Positions 12,142 to 21,644 are shown, numbered from the stretch's first letter. The stretch: DNA of 64,000 bases from Micromonospora globbae (GCF_003610785.1 NZ_RAQQ01000006.1:186001-250000), one strand, 5' to 3'. Notes: a model not told the origin generated them from the letters alone. A program made the numbers and translations.

Positions 12142-12623
12142 GGCCGTAATTCGAGGGAAGTGCGGCCGATCCGGATCGGCACGCCGAGGGGGACGGGGGT
12201 TGGTCCGGTGACCTTAGCGCGATCCAGATAGGTGCCGTTAGTCGAACCGAGGTCCTCGACGAACCACTGCCCGTCACGCGGCACGAGGCGGGCGTGCCGC
12301 GCCGACGCGTAGTCGTCGGTGATGACGAGGGTGGAGTCCTCCGCGCGACCGATGGTGATCTGTGCCTCACCGAGCGTGATCCGGGTGCCGGCCAGTTGAC
12401 CGGCGGTCACCACCAGTTGGTGCGCCGCCCTGCCCCGCTTGACCTTGGCCGGCTTCGCCGCCGGCCCGGTCGCGGCGCCGAGGGTCCGGGGTGCGGCGAC
12501 CAGCCGGCCCGACCGGGCACCCGCGAACAGGTCCCGACGGATGACGCCGACCACCGTGAACACGAAGATCCACAGCAGGATCAGGAACCCGAACCGGGCG
12601 ACGGTGATGACGAGTTCCGGCAA
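12138..12623 (-). CDS. fhaB: FHA-domain protein FhaB (FipA-like)
   Basis: 161 residues. An N-terminal membrane helix (about 8-27, FGFLILLWIFVFTVVGVI) is followed by a basic linker and a C-terminal FHA domain (about 75-161) with IGRAEDS, SARHARL and STNGTYLD. The FHA fold binds phosphothreonine. The mycobacterial orthologue links PknA/B signalling to FtsZ/FtsQ. It follows fhaA after 6 bases and overlaps pstP. Confidence 0.95.
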   Translation of the reverse strand: MPELVITVARFGFLILLWIFVFTVVGVIRRDLFAGARSGRLVAAPRTLGAATGPAAKPAKVKRGRAAHQLVVTAGQLAGTRITLGEAQITIGRAEDSTLVITDDYASARHARLVPRDGQWFVEDLGSTNGTYLDRAKVTGPTPVPLGVPIRIGRTSLELRP

Positions 12624-12629
12624 GGCGGA

Positions 12630-13391
12630 TCAGCCGTCCACGCGGAAGGTCAGGGTGGTGGTCCCGAGCTGGATCATGTCGCCCGGGTTGAGGGCGACCG
12701 CGGAGACCCGCTGGCCGTTGACCATCGTGCCGTTGGTCGAGCCGAGGTCGGTCAGCACGACCTGACCGCCGTCGAAGTCCAGCCGGGCGTGTCGCCGGGA
12801 GATGCCGACGTCCGGCAGCCGGAGGTTCGCCTGGTCACCCCGGCCGATGACGGTCGAACCCATCTGCAGCGGGTAGGTGCGCCCGTCGCCGGAGACCAGC
12901 CGCACGTTGCGCGCGCCGCCGTGGCCGGGCGGAGGGCCGTAGCCGCCACCCTGGTCGTACGCCGGGTAGGCGGGCGGGCCGGCGTCGTAGCCGGGGCCCG
13001 GGACCGGGGCGACGTCGCCGCCGGTGTAGACCTCGGCGGTCACCCGGAACATGCCGGTGTCCAGGCCCTCGCCACGCTCGATCTCGACGATCACGTCGCC
13101 GTAGACCGTCCAGGCCTGCTCGCCGATGAACTCCGCCTGCGACTGGGCCAGCTCCTGGGCCAGCGCGGCGGCGTAGGGCGCCAGCCGACTGTGGTCGTAC
13201 GGCGAGAGATCGATCACGTAGCGGTTGGGCACCAGAGTGCGTCCACCGGCCAGGATGGCCTTGTGCGCCTCTGCCTCCCGCTGCATGGCGTTGAGGATCT
13301 CCACGGGGTGGACCACCCCTTTGAAGACCTTGGCGAAGGCCCCCTCGACCAGGCCTTCCAGACGCTTCTCGAAGCGTTGCAGCACGCTCAC
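12630..13391 (-). CDS. fhaA: FHA-domain protein FhaA with DUF3662 domain
   Basis: 253 residues from a GTG with an excellent GAGGAGGAG ribosome site 5-6 bases upstream. An ATG at 13418 is in frame but lacks such a site. Residues 1-120 are the DUF3662 domain (VLQRFEKRLEGLVEGAFAK), then a Gly/Pro/Tyr-rich linker, then an FHA domain (VIGRGDQANLRL, SRRHARLDF, STNGTMVN). In mycobacteria FhaA binds phosphorylated PknB and the MviN/MurJ pseudokinase domain to control peptidoglycan synthesis. It is the first gene of the operon, so its promoter should lie within 13400-13620. Confidence 0.94.
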   Translation of the reverse strand: MSVLQRFEKRLEGLVEGAFAKVFKGVVHPVEILNAMQREAEAHKAILAGGRTLVPNRYVIDLSPYDHSRLAPYAAALAQELAQSQAEFIGEQAWTVYGDVIVEIERGEGLDTGMFRVTAEVYTGGDVAPVPGPGYDAGPPAYPAYDQGGGYGPPPGHGGARNVRLVSGDGRTYPLQMGSTVIGRGDQANLRLPDVGISRRHARLDFDGGQVVLTDLGSTNGTMVNGQRVSAVALNPGDMIQLGTTTLTFRVDG

Positions 13392-13625
13392 CGGCTCCTC
13401 CTCGGGTCCCGAGGACATGATGGTATCCGGCCGGCGCGCGCGCAGCTCACACGCCGCTCGGCCGCCTGCTCCCGGCCCGTTCGGACGGGCCGCTGTCGTC
13501 GTGCTACTCTTTCGTCCGCCACGAACGGTAACCGCTCGTGGCGATGACCGGGACAGCGTAATATGTGCCGGGCCCCGCCGCAGACGGCGAGGTCGACACG
13601 GATTACAGTGATCTGGTCGTGCCAC

Positions 13626-13711
13626 GGGGAAGTGGCGGAATGGCAGACGCGCACGGTTCAGGTCCGTGTGCCCGAAAGGGCGTGGGGGTTCAACTCCCCC
13701 CTTCCCCACCA
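13626..13711 (+). tRNA. tRNA-Leu (anticodon CAG)
   Basis: 86 bases with encoded CCA. The acceptor arm is GGGGAAG paired with CTTCCCC (13701-13707). The anticodon stem is CACGG/CCGTG with loop TTCAGGT, giving anticodon CAG at 13659-13661. A long variable arm follows, as expected for leucine tRNA, and the T arm is GGGGG-TTCAACT-CCCCC. A leucine tRNA next to fhaA is also seen in mycobacteria. Confidence 0.97.
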
Positions 13712-13716
13712 CCAGA

Positions 13717-13744
13717 CGAGGGCTCCGCGGAAGCGGGGCCCTCG
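13717..13744 (+). terminator. Hairpin terminator after tRNA-Leu
   Basis: An imperfect inverted repeat, CGAGGGCTCCGC paired with GCGGGGCCCTCG around a GGAA loop, begins 6 bases after the tRNA. There is no T-run, as is common in high-GC actinomycetes. Confidence 0.6.
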
Positions 13745-13817
13745 CTGCGTACCGGGGCATGTCGCCCGTCACGCTATGCTCCGATGGTTTCTGCCTCCCA
13801 TAAACCAGGAGTGGCGT

Positions 13818-14891
13818 GTGAGTGTCGCGTTGGTGACCGGATCGGGCGGTCTGATCGGCTCCGAGGCGGTGCGGCACTTCGCCGGCCTCGGCCTCGACGT
13901 GGTCGGCATCGACAACGACATGCGGCAGCGGTTCTTCGGGGCGGAGGCGTCGACCGCGTGGAACGTCCAGCGCCTCGTCACGGAGCTGGGGTCGTCCTAC
14001 ACACACCACACCATCGACATCCGGGACCGCGACGCCCTGGCGGCGGTCTTCCGCCGGTACGGCTCGGACATCGCCGTGGTGATCCACACCGCGGCCCAGC
14101 CGTCGCACGACTGGGCCGTCCGTGACCCGTACACCGACTTCGACGTCAACGCCGGCGGCACGCTCAACGTCCTCCAGAACGTCCGCGAGCACTGCATCGA
14201 GGCGCCGGTCATCCACTGCTCGACCAACAAGGTCTACGGCGACCGGCCCAACAGCCTCCCCTTCGTGGAACTGGAGACCCGCTGGGAGATCGAGCCGGGG
14301 CACCCGTACGAGCAGGGCATCCGCGAGGACATGTCGATCGACTCCAGCCTGCACTCGATCTTCGGGGCCTCGAAGGTCGCGGCGGACGTGATGGTCCAGG
14401 AGTACGGCCGCTACTTCGGCATGCGTACGGCCTGCTTCCGGGGCGGCACGCTCACCGGGCCGGCCCACTCGGCCACCGAACTGCACGGCTTCCTCGGCTA
14501 CGTCATGCGGGCCAACATGGAGCGCCGCAAGTACCGGATCTACGGGTACCAGGGCAAGCAGGTCCGGGACGCCATCCACAGCTCCGACGTGGTGGCCGCG
14601 TTCGAGGCGTTCTTCCGCAACCCGCGCCCGGCCGCGGTCTACAACCTGGGCGGCGGGCGGCACTCCAACATCTCCATGCGGGAGGCGTTCGCCGAGGCCG
14701 AGCGGATCACCGGCCACGAGATGATCTCGGAGTACGTCGAGGAGAACCGGGTCGGTGACCACAAGTGGTGGATCGGGTCGAACGAGGCGTTCCAGGCCGA
14801 CTACCCGGAGTGGAAGCAGATCTACGACGTACCCATGATCATGCGCGAGATCTACGAGGCCAACGTGGAGAAGTGGGTGCCGGCGGCATGA
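13818..14891 (+). CDS. NAD-dependent sugar epimerase, CDP-paratose 2-epimerase-like
   Basis: 357 residues, extended SDR. The NAD motif [10 protein letters not shown] is at residues 7-16, and the acidic IDND ends strand 2. The usual YxxxK region appears as STNKVYGD and [11 protein letters not shown]. The C-terminal region ([31 protein letters not shown]) resembles CDP-paratose/tyvelose epimerases more than GalE. The GTG start is preceded by CCAGGAG. The stop overlaps the glycosyltransferase start (ATGA). It likely makes a nucleotide sugar for a surface glycan; substrate unproven. Confidence 0.82.
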   Translation: MSVALVTGSGGLIGSEAVRHFAGLGLDVVGIDNDMRQRFFGAEASTAWNVQRLVTELGSSYTHHTIDIRDRDALAAVFRRYGSDIAVVIHTAAQPSHDWAVRDPYTDFDVNAGGTLNVLQNVREHCIEAPVIHCSTNKVYGDRPNSLPFVELETRWEIEPGHPYEQGIREDMSIDSSLHSIFGASKVAADVMVQEYGRYFGMRTACFRGGTLTGPAHSATELHGFLGYVMRANMERRKYRIYGYQGKQVRDAIHSSDVVAAFEAFFRNPRPAAVYNLGGGRHSNISMREAFAEAERITGHEMISEYVEENRVGDHKWWIGSNEAFQADYPEWKQIYDVPMIMREIYEANVEKWVPAA

Positions 14892-15694
14892 GCCCGCAGC
14901 GCAAACGGAACGTGCTCGGCGTCCTGGTCGACGCCACCACGTACGCCGAGGCGACCGAGCAGGTGGTGGCGGCCGCCCAGGAGCGCCGCCCGCTGGCGCT
15001 GACCGCGCTGGCCGTGCACGGGGTGATGACCGGCGTGCTCGACCCGGCGCACAACGCCCGGCTCAACGCGTTCGACGTGGTGACGCCCGACGGGCAGCCG
15101 GTCCGGTGGGCACTCAACCTGCTGCACCACGCCGGCCTCACCGACCGGGTGTACGGCCCCACGCTGACCCTGCACGTGCTCTCCCGCTGTGCGGACGAGG
15201 GCCTGCCGGTCTACCTGTACGGCTCGACCGAGCAGACGCTGGCGCGGCTGATCCCGGCGCTGGAACGGATGTTCCCGGCGCTCAAGATCGCCGGTGTGGA
15301 GCCGTCGAAGTTCCGCCCCGTGCAGCCGGGCGAGGACGCCGAGATCGCCGACCGCATCCGTTCCAGCGGCGCCCGGCTCGTGCTGGTCGGGCTCGGCTGC
15401 CCCCGCCAGGAGGTCTTCGCGTACGCCATGCGGCCGCTGCTCGACATGCCGCTGATGGCCGTCGGCGCGGCCTTCGACTACCACGCCGGGCTGCTCCGTA
15501 AGCCCCCGGCGTGGATGCAGCGGGCCGGCCTCGAGTGGTTCTGGCGTCTCGGCCTGGAGCCCAGGCGGCTCTGGCGCCGGTACGTGATCCTCAACCCGGC
15601 CTTCCTGAGCCGGCTGCTCGCGCAGAAGGTGGGGCTCTGGAAGGCGACCCCGCCGGCGCCGGCCACCGAGCGCCCCGCGACCTTCGCGGTCTGA
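14888..15694 (+). CDS. WecB/TagA/CpsF family glycosyltransferase
   Basis: 268 residues. The family pattern is clear: [45 protein letters not shown] and [19 protein letters not shown]. Enzymes of this family transfer N-acetylmannosamine(uronate) or related sugars onto lipid-linked intermediates of teichoic acid or surface polysaccharide. It overlaps the epimerase by 4 bases, so the two form a two-gene operon, plausibly making one step of a wall glycan. Confidence 0.9.
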   Translation: MSPQRKRNVLGVLVDATTYAEATEQVVAAAQERRPLALTALAVHGVMTGVLDPAHNARLNAFDVVTPDGQPVRWALNLLHHAGLTDRVYGPTLTLHVLSRCADEGLPVYLYGSTEQTLARLIPALERMFPALKIAGVEPSKFRPVQPGEDAEIADRIRSSGARLVLVGLGCPRQEVFAYAMRPLLDMPLMAVGAAFDYHAGLLRKPPAWMQRAGLEWFWRLGLEPRRLWRRYVILNPAFLSRLLAQKVGLWKATPPAPATERPATFAV

Positions 15695-15702
15695 CGCACG
15701 TG

Positions 15703-15734
15703 CGAGGGCCCCTCCCGACCGGGAGGGGCCCTCG
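15703..15734. terminator. Bidirectional terminator
   Basis: A perfect 14-bp stem, CGAGGGCCCCTCCC and its complement around a GACC loop, lies between two convergent genes. Confidence 0.85.
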
Positions 15735-15745
15735 TCCGTCGCTGG

Positions 15746-17620
15746 TCAGAGGGTCAGGGTCCAGGTGTTGATGTAGCCGCTGTCACCCGAGTAGACGTCG
15801 CGCACCCGCAGCTGCCAGGTGCCGTTCGCCGCCTCGCTCGACAGGTTGGCCGTGTAGGTCGTGTTCACGTTGTCGGCGCCGTCGAAGATGCTGCTGTTCT
15901 TCAGGCGGTACGACGAACCGTCCGGGGCCACCAGGTCGATGACCAGGTCGCCGCGGTAGGTGTGCACGATGTTCACGGCGATCTGGGAACTCGCCGACGC
16001 GTTGCGGCCGCACCCGGAGATCACGATGGGGCTGGACACGGTGGCGCCGGTGTCCGGGATCGCCACGTCGGTGCCGTTCGTGCCGGAGCAGCCGCCCCCG
16101 GTTCCGGTCACGGTCAGCGTGTACGTGGCCGTACGGCTGCCGGCCGTGCCCGTGCCGGTCACGGTGACCGTGTAGGTGCCGGGCGGCGTGCTCGCCGAGG
16201 TGGCGATCGTGAGGGTGGACGAGCCGCCCGAGGTCACCGTCGACGGGCTGAACGACGCCGTGGCCCCGCTCGGCAGCCCGCTCGCGGAGAGGCTGACCGA
16301 CTGGGCGGAGCCGCTCGTGGTGGCCGTGCCGACGGTCGCCGTCACGGACCCGCCCGGCGCGGTGGAGCCCGAGGTGGGCGACACCGAGACGGAGAAGTCG
16401 TTGGTCGGCGGCGGGGTGTCCCCGTTCACGACGTAGAGCAGCCGGTTCGGGGTGCCGGTGCCCACGTTGCTCACCACGTTCGGCGTCGCGTTGTCGACGA
16501 GGTTGTCGCGCACCTGCTGCGGAGTCCACGTCGGGTTGGCCGACAGGACGAGGGCCGCGGCACCGGCGACGTGCGGCGAGGCCATGGAGGTGCCGCTGAT
16601 GGTGTTCGTCGCCGTGTTGCTCGTGTACCAGGCGGAGGTGATGTCCACGCCCGGCGCCAGGATGTCGACGCAGGTGCCGTAGTTGGAGAAGCTCGCGGCG
16701 GCGTCGTTGCTCTGGGTCGCGCCCACGGTGATCGCCGGGCCCACCCGGGCGGGCGAGTAGTTGCAGGCGTTCTGCCGGTTGCCGAAGATGTCGCCGTTGC
16801 CGGCCGCGACCGCGTACGTGATGCCGGAGTTGATCGAGTTGGTGACCGCCGTGTCGATGGCGCTGTTGGCCGAGCCGCCGAGGCTCATGTTCGCCACCGC
16901 CGGCTTGACGGCGTTCGCGGTCACCCAGTCGATGCCGGCCACCACCTGGGCGTTGGTGCCGCTGCCCTGGCAGTTGAGCACCCGGACGCCGACGAGCTGC
17001 ACGCCCTTGGCCACCCCGTACGCCGAGCCGCCCACCGTGCCGGCGACGTGCGTGCCGTGGCCGTTGCAGTCGTCGGCGGAGCCGCCGTCGATCGCGTCGT
17101 AGCCGGACACGGCCCGGCCGCCGAAGTCGTTGTGCGTGAACCGGATGCCGGTGTCGATGATGTAGGCGCGCACGTTCGACGCCGTGTTCGGGTAGGTGTA
17201 GGAGCTGTTCAGCGGCAGGTTCCGCTGGTCGATGCGGTCGAGGCCCCACGACGGCGGGTTGGTCTGGGTGCCGGCGATCGAGACGGTGTGGTTCTGCTCG
17301 ACGTACGCCACGGCGGGGTCCGCGGCGATCCGCGCGGCGGCCTTCGCGTCCACGCGGACCTCGAAGCCGCGCAGCGCCGCGCCGTAGGTGCGGGCCACCG
17401 AGCCGCCGTGCCGGCCGACCAGGCGGCGGGCGTTGTCGGCGACCGTGTTCCGGCTGACTGCCGTGTCCTTGAAGACGACGATGTAGCTGTCGGCCACCGC
17501 GGTGTCCCCACCCGCCGCCCGGATCACCCCGGTCGGTTCGGCGGCCAGCGCGGGTGTGGCGGCGGCCAGCATGGTCAGCGTGGCCACCCCGACGAGCACG
17601 GACCTGTGGGCAAGAGCCAT
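15746..17620 (-). CDS. Secreted S8 subtilisin-like protease with P-domain
   Basis: 624 residues. Signal peptide 1-27 (ends TPALAA). I9 propeptide about 44-115. Peptidase S8 domain has Asp156 (YIIDTGI), His188 (NGHGTHVAG), oxyanion Asn275 and Ser345 ([10 protein letters not shown]), as in the proteinase K/aqualysin branch. A Ser/Thr-rich bacterial Ig-like module (about 408-500) and a C-terminal proprotein-convertase P-domain (about 505-624, [23 protein letters not shown]) follow. GGAGGGAGG precedes the ATG. It is a secreted extracellular protease; the tail domains probably bind substrate or stabilise the enzyme. Confidence 0.95.
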   Translation of the reverse strand: MALAHRSVLVGVATLTMLAAATPALAAEPTGVIRAAGGDTAVADSYIVVFKDTAVSRNTVADNARRLVGRHGGSVARTYGAALRGFEVRVDAKAAARIAADPAVAYVEQNHTVSIAGTQTNPPSWGLDRIDQRNLPLNSSYTYPNTASNVRAYIIDTGIRFTHNDFGGRAVSGYDAIDGGSADDCNGHGTHVAGTVGGSAYGVAKGVQLVGVRVLNCQGSGTNAQVVAGIDWVTANAVKPAVANMSLGGSANSAIDTAVTNSINSGITYAVAAGNGDIFGNRQNACNYSPARVGPAITVGATQSNDAAASFSNYGTCVDILAPGVDITSAWYTSNTATNTISGTSMASPHVAGAAALVLSANPTWTPQQVRDNLVDNATPNVVSNVGTGTPNRLLYVVNGDTPPPTNDFSVSVSPTSGSTAPGGSVTATVGTATTSGSAQSVSLSASGLPSGATASFSPSTVTSGGSSTLTIATSASTPPGTYTVTVTGTGTAGSRTATYTLTVTGTGGGCSGTNGTDVAIPDTGATVSSPIVISGCGRNASASSQIAVNIVHTYRGDLVIDLVAPDGSSYRLKNSSIFDGADNVNTTYTANLSSEAANGTWQLRVRDVYSGDSGYINTWTLTL

Positions 17621-17830
17621 CTCTACCTCCCTCCGACCGGCAGCCGCCCGACACGGGTCGCGCTCGGATCGACGGCTACCGATCAGCAGAGAGTAGATCG
17701 GCATGGTGACGCAGAGAAACATGTCGAATCTTTCATAACGCGACAGGATGCCCCTACGGGGACCGCGTCCGGGACGAACGGGGGACGCGCCCGGATTCGC
17801 CGCCCGCCCTGGCGGGCAAGACTGTCCCAC

Positions 17831-18430
17831 ATGGAGAGCCATCTCGCCGTCCTGCTGCCGATCACCGCGGTGTGGCTGGCCGCCGGCCTCGTCGCGGACG
17901 GGCTGCCGCGGCTGGACCACGCCGGTGTCCTGCGCCAGCGCGCCGGGTGGCTCCTCGCCCTGACCCTCGCCGGTCTCGCGTCGACCGCGGCCGTGCTGGT
18001 CGCCGGCCTCATGAGCCCCGGACGCACGCCGATCGACCGGGCCGCCGGCACCCTCGACGCCGTGGCCCTCGCGGCGCTCGTGGTCGCCGCCTGCACCGTA
18101 CGCCGGGTGCACCGGCTGCGAGCCGGCGCCGGCGCGTTCGCCACGGCGCCCGGTACGCCCGCGCCGCACGGTCTGCGGGCCGCCGCGGCGCACCCGTTGA
18201 TCGCCCTGCCGTTGCAGGTGACCACTCTGCTGACGGTGCCGGCGCTGGTCGCCGCGAGTGGGAACGACCGACTCGCCGCGCCGGACGTCACCGGCCCGGC
18301 GATCACCGTGGGCGCGCTCGCGGTCCTGGCCGTCGGGATCCGGCACGCCCTGCGGCACAACCGGCTCGCCGAGCGGGCCCGCCAGCCGCAACCGCCCTCA
18401 GCGCGAGCGGCTCGTCCCCTGCACGTATAG
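17831..18430 (+). CDS. Multi-pass membrane protein of unknown function
   Basis: 199 residues with about five hydrophobic segments (7-23, 38-60, 75-90, 125-145, 155-170) and basic loops. The stretch [19 protein letters not shown] near the N-terminus is the most distinctive part. I do not recognise the family. It is divergent from the protease at 15746-17620 and its last 33 bases overlap the convergent gene at 18398-18796. Confidence 0.65.
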   Translation: MESHLAVLLPITAVWLAAGLVADGLPRLDHAGVLRQRAGWLLALTLAGLASTAAVLVAGLMSPGRTPIDRAAGTLDAVALAALVVAACTVRRVHRLRAGAGAFATAPGTPAPHGLRAAAAHPLIALPLQVTTLLTVPALVAASGNDRLAAPDVTGPAITVGALAVLAVGIRHALRHNRLAERARQPQPPSARAARPLHV

Positions 18431-18796
18431 CAGTTCGAGGATGGCGCGGGTCGCCTCGAACCAGCGGTCCAGCCAGCCGGGAGGCGGCACGCTCCCCTTC
18501 GGCGGCAGCTCCATGAGCAGTCCCCGCAGCAGCGGGTGGTCGACGAGCGATTCACCGGGCTCCGGGGACCAGCCGGTCGTCGGGAAGGACGGCTCGGTGA
18601 GCGGGTTCGGGTCCAGTGACGGCAGGGTGAGCGGGCCGGACTGCTCGGGCGCGGGCGCCTCCCGCCCGGCGACCTCCGCGTCGTTCGAGACCACCTCGGT
18701 GAGGACGGTGTCCCTCCGCGCGCCGCGGTACTTGCCGCCGAACCGCTCCGGCTTCCCCGGCCCGTTGGTGAGGTTCTCTGAACCGATCGTCGTCAT
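18398..18796 (-). CDS. Hypothetical protein downstream of the Scr1/DUF397 cassette
   Basis: 132 residues, soluble. The N-terminal part is polar (MTTIGSENLTNGPGKPERF), the middle is Pro/Ser-rich, and the C-terminus has a Trp/Leu-rich segment, [19 protein letters not shown] do not recognise a family. It lies on the same strand as, and 251 bases after, the DUF397 gene. The gap contains an imperfect ~30-bp GC-rich direct repeat (18943-18972 and about 18990-19016) and no gene. Confidence 0.6.
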   Translation of the reverse strand: MTTIGSENLTNGPGKPERFGGKYRGARRDTVLTEVVSNDAEVAGREAPAPEQSGPLTLPSLDPNPLTEPSFPTTGWSPEPGESLVDHPLLRGLLMELPPKGSVPPPGWLDRWFEATRAILELLYVQGTSRSR

Positions 18797-19047
18797 CCGT
18801 CTCGCCTGCCTCGCTCGGTTACCGATCCCCGTGGCCGGTTGTCGACCGGCGTCGTACCGACGGGTACAACGAGGCGGAGCGCATGTGGCGACGGGATTTC
18901 CGACGGATCCTCGCCGGCCGGCAGCGCGCGAGCCGCAGGCCGGGCCGGGCGTGGCGTGGCCGGGGCCCGCCCGCGTGTCGCGGGACCGGGGCCGGGCGTG
19001 GCGGGGCCCCCGCCCGGGGCTACCGGGTCGGGGGCCCACCGGGTATG

Positions 19048-19275
19048 TCAGGCCGGACCCAACGCGCCGTCCCGGGTGCCGGCGACGAAGGCCCGCCAGT
19101 CAGCCGGGGCGAAGACCAGGGCCGGCCCGGACCGGTCCTTCGAGTCCCGGACGCCGACCGCTCCGGTCACGTACGCCACCTCCACGCAGTTGTCACAGTT
19201 CGGCCCGCTCTTCGAGCTCTTGAACCACGTGGCCTGCGTCAGGTCCACGGAGAACCCCTTGGTCGCCATTTCCAC
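19048..19275 (-). CDS. DUF397 domain protein
   Basis: 75 residues with the full DUF397 pattern: [34 protein letters not shown] and WRAFVAG. DUF397 proteins are small partners of Scr1-type HTH regulators and are often treated as toxin-antitoxin-like pairs. The start lies inside the 3' end of the regulator gene (37-base overlap; ATG at 19269 is an alternative), which indicates translational coupling. Confidence 0.93.
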   Translation of the reverse strand: MEMATKGFSVDLTQATWFKSSKSGPNCDNCVEVAYVTGAVGVRDSKDRSGPALVFAPADWRAFVAGTRDGALGPA

Positions 19276-20120
19276 AACGGCTCCTCTGCCAGTTTCGCGA
19301 TGTGTGCGATGGATTCCTCTGGACGAATGGCCGCCGCTCGGATGTGATCGAAGATGAAGCTGTACTTCTGCAGTTCGTCGCTCTTCTCGAGGAAGAGCCC
19401 ACCCGTGGCGTTCTCCGCGTACACGACATCCGGATCACCGGGCTCGGGGAAGCTGAGGATCGTGAAGGTGCCGTCCATGCCGGCGTGCGCCCCCACCTCG
19501 AAGGGCAGGATCTGCAACGTCACGTTCGGCAGTTCGGCGACCTCGACCAGCCGTCGCAGCTGGTTCCGCATCACCTCGTCCCCGCCCACCGGACGGCTCA
19601 CCACCGCCTCATCGAGCACCACCCACAGATCGACCGGATCATCCTGAGTCAGCAACGACTGTCGACCGAGGCGGACACGGACACGTTGTGCGACCTGGTC
19701 CGGCGTGAAGTCCGGCCGGGCGGCACGGATCATCGCGCTCGCGTACTCCTCGGTCTCCAGGAGCCCGGGCACGACCTGCTGTTCGTACGCCCGGATCGAG
19801 CTGGCCGCGGCCTCCAGCCCGACGTACGCACCGACCAGCACCGTGCTGTACGGGTGCCACCAGCCCTTCTGGCGAGCCTCCCGGGCGATCTGGACCAGTT
19901 CGTCGCTCTCCGCGCCGACCACGCCGTAGATGCGGAGCATGTCCCGCACGTCGCGCGGCGTGGCCGTCGTGTGGCCCGTCTCGATCCGGGAGATCTTCGA
20001 CGCCGAGCACTCCAGCTGCTCCGCCACCGCCTCGATGGTGATGCCGGCCGCCTCGCGCTGACGCCGCAGTTCCGCGCCGAGGCGCCGGCGCCGGATCGTC
20101 GGGCTGCGCCGCTCGCTCAC
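19239..20120 (-). CDS. Scr1-family HTH regulator (XRE HTH plus DUF5753)
   Basis: 293 residues from a GTG preceded by GGGTGA; a GTG at 20150 is possible but lacks a ribosome site. The N-terminal XRE HTH (LGAELRRQREAAGITIEAVAEQLECSASK region, about 10-65) is followed by DUF5753, with the marker strings VVPGLLETEEYA and LEVSDEL-like C-terminal region (FLEKSDELQKY). Scr1 proteins usually act with a DUF397 partner, which overlaps this gene downstream. The ligand is unknown. Confidence 0.92.
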   Translation of the reverse strand: MSERRSPTIRRRRLGAELRRQREAAGITIEAVAEQLECSASKISRIETGHTTATPRDVRDMLRIYGVVGAESDELVQIAREARQKGWWHPYSTVLVGAYVGLEAAASSIRAYEQQVVPGLLETEEYASAMIRAARPDFTPDQVAQRVRVRLGRQSLLTQDDPVDLWVVLDEAVVSRPVGGDEVMRNQLRRLVEVAELPNVTLQILPFEVGAHAGMDGTFTILSFPEPGDPDVVYAENATGGLFLEKSDELQKYSFIFDHIRAAAIRPEESIAHIAKLAEEPLWKWRPRGSPWT

Positions 20121-20760
20121 GGCATCACCCGCCGAACCGGTCCACTCCACGCGTGCGGGGATGTCGCCTGGGAATGGTGGCTGCTCGCCCTCACCCGCCT
20201 ACCTCCGGTCGACGCGTTCGTGCTCGCCGCCCGCCATGACGCGACGCTCGGTGGGCGGACGTTCGCGGCAGGGATGGTGCCGGTCGTCGACCGGCCGCGG
20301 CGGGCGAAACCGGCCCTCAGTGTGCCGTCCCGACACCGACGGCTTCAAGCGTCGATTTGCGCGACGCACTCACGTATCGGCAAAAGTCGACGTGCAACTT
20401 GCATGAAGGACGCCACTGGTGCACTCTGTCGGTATGACGCGGGTTACTCACCGTCTCCGTCCCGTCCCTGATCGTGATCAACACGGCCGGGGCGGGCCGC
20501 CGGACGGCGGGGGCCCGGTCCGCGGCAACCAGACCTGCACCGGGTAGATGACCCCGTCGCTGCACGTCAGCTGACTGCGGCGGTGGGTGCGGCGCCCGGA
20601 GCAGCCGGGTGATGGTCGGGTGGCGGCACGCCACCAGCGGGTACGGCCCGACCACCACCACCCGCTCCACGACCGGTACGCGAGGCACGACCTGGCGCGC
20701 CGGAGAAAGTCCCCCCGACGAGACTCGCCGGCAATTGCCGGCCAATCCTCCCCAGGAGCC
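20121..20760. other. 640-base interval without a recognised gene
   Basis: No recognised gene. On the + strand one frame from about 20160 to 20471 has coding-like third positions and reads WEWWLLALTRLPPVDAFV, but it has no convincing start and matches nothing I know; it may be a remnant. Base composition drops around 20340-20420 (TTTGCGCGACGC, CAACTTGCATG), as expected for promoter DNA of the - strand regulator. The rest looks ordinary. Confidence 0.4.
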
Positions 20761-20797
20761 CATGTGCTTCCCCGCTCTGGTGACGTACTGCACGTGA
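20761..20797 (+). CDS. Possible 11-residue leader peptide
   Basis: ATG with AGGAG 3 bases upstream encodes MCFPALVTYCT and a TGA that overlaps the GTG start of the next gene as GTGA. A dedicated ribosome site and the 4-base overlap suggest a translated leader coupling to the downstream gene. Too short to judge by content. Confidence 0.35.
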
Positions 20798-21054
20798 CTC
20801 GCGCGGCGAGTGTCCAGTTCCTCCGGCCCATCATGTTCCGGGTGATCCGGGTGCTCGACTGGCCGACCTACGACGGTTGGCTCTGGCTCGACGGCTACGA
20901 GTTGAACGCGGCGGGGGACGCGGTCAACCGGCGCTCGATCTTCGTCCAGCGGCAGGGGCTGCGCCAGTTGCGGTCCGCCCCGCAGCCGCAGCCGCGGCCG
21001 CACACCGTACGGCAGCGGCGGCCGGTCGCCCGTACGCCGGTCCGGGTCGGCTGA
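20794..21054 (+). CDS. Small conserved-looking hypothetical protein
   Basis: 86 residues from the GTG at 20794 (ATG at 20833 is an alternative). The N-terminal half is a compact, Trp/Tyr-rich unit: VQFLRPIMFRVIRVLDWP, TYDGWLWLDGYELNAAGD and RRSIFVQ. The C-terminal 30 residues are basic and Pro/Gln-rich. I have no family name. It sits beside the Scr1 cassette but is transcribed away from it. Confidence 0.6.
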   Translation: MTRAASVQFLRPIMFRVIRVLDWPTYDGWLWLDGYELNAAGDAVNRRSIFVQRQGLRQLRSAPQPQPRPHTVRQRRPVARTPVRVG

Positions 21055-21155
21055 CCGCCGCCAAACCGCCGTTCGTGGGCGTGTCTCGCCTTTAGAATCA
21101 GAGCACGCCCACCCCGGCAGTTCCACCCCGCGCGTTCCAGGGCCCCGAACCTGGG

Positions 21156-21608
21156 ATGGCCATGCTCGATCAGCCCGCCGCGCGGCGGCACCACCGCTCC
21201 CGTATCGCCTACGCATTCGGACTCCTGGCGCTCTTCGGCGCCGCGATGACCCTCGTCGTCGTGATCCGGGACCCGGCTCTCTCCTCCACCCAGCTGCCCG
21301 AACCGGTGCCGGCCCCCGAGATCACCGTGATCGGTGAGAGCGCCTCGCCGGACCCCGAGGACGAACCCGGCTGGAACGGCACGCCCGGCGCGGACGACCC
21401 GTCCGGCGACCCGAACGCCGGGGCCACGCCGGGCCAGGACGGCCTGGCAACCGGCTCCGGCGCGGGCGCGCTGGCCGGTGAGGCGGAGGCCGCCGGCCCC
21501 CACTCGCCGTCGGACATCCGCCGGTCGCTCTTCTGGTCCGGCGTCCTCGGGCTGACGATCTCGCTGGCCGGACTGGGCCTGGTGGGCACGAGACGCCGGA
21601 TGTGGTGA
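21156..21608 (+). CDS. Two-helix membrane protein of unknown function
   Basis: 150 residues. The short basic N-terminus is followed by a membrane helix (about 18-38, AYAFGLLALFGAAMTLVVVI), an acidic Gly/Pro-rich outer loop (about 45-120), and a second helix (about 127-146) ending in RRRMW. ATG at 21162 is an alternative start. No family recognised. A 20-bp direct repeat covers its 3' end. Confidence 0.65.
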   Translation: MAMLDQPAARRHHRSRIAYAFGLLALFGAAMTLVVVIRDPALSSTQLPEPVPAPEITVIGESASPDPEDEPGWNGTPGADDPSGDPNAGATPGQDGLATGSGAGALAGEAEAAGPHSPSDIRRSLFWSGVLGLTISLAGLGLVGTRRRMW

Positions 21609-21644
21609 CGGCCCTGCGGATCGCCGGATGTGGTGACGGCCTTC
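21594..21644. repeat. Short tandem duplication at a gene end
   Basis: CGCCGGATGTGGTGACGGCC occurs at 21594-21613 and again at 21625-21644, 31 bases apart. The first copy contains the stop codon of the membrane protein gene. Confidence 0.7.

Noticed and set aside
13626..13711. tRNA-Leu as an integration site for a genomic island
   Set aside because: No second copy of the tRNA 3' end and no integrase were seen in the window.
12630..14762. - strand frame extending past fhaA through the tRNA and epimerase gene
   Set aside because: The extension crosses a tRNA and a well-supported + strand gene; fhaA has a strong ribosome site at 13391.
15962..17830. Long + strand open frame opposite the subtilase
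   Set aside because: Antisense to a complete S8 protease with catalytic triad; composition is typical of a shadow.
18943..19020. GC-rich direct repeat as a possible regulatory array
   Set aside because: Only two imperfect copies in low-complexity G/C sequence; likely compositional.
20160..20471. Coding-like patch reading WEWWLLALTRLPPVDAFV on the + strand
   Set aside because: No plausible start or ribosome site and no known family; may be a remnant, so it is not called a gene.
20317..21216. - strand frame of about 300 codons
   Set aside because: Overlaps the better-supported small + strand gene, lacks domains and has shadow-like composition.
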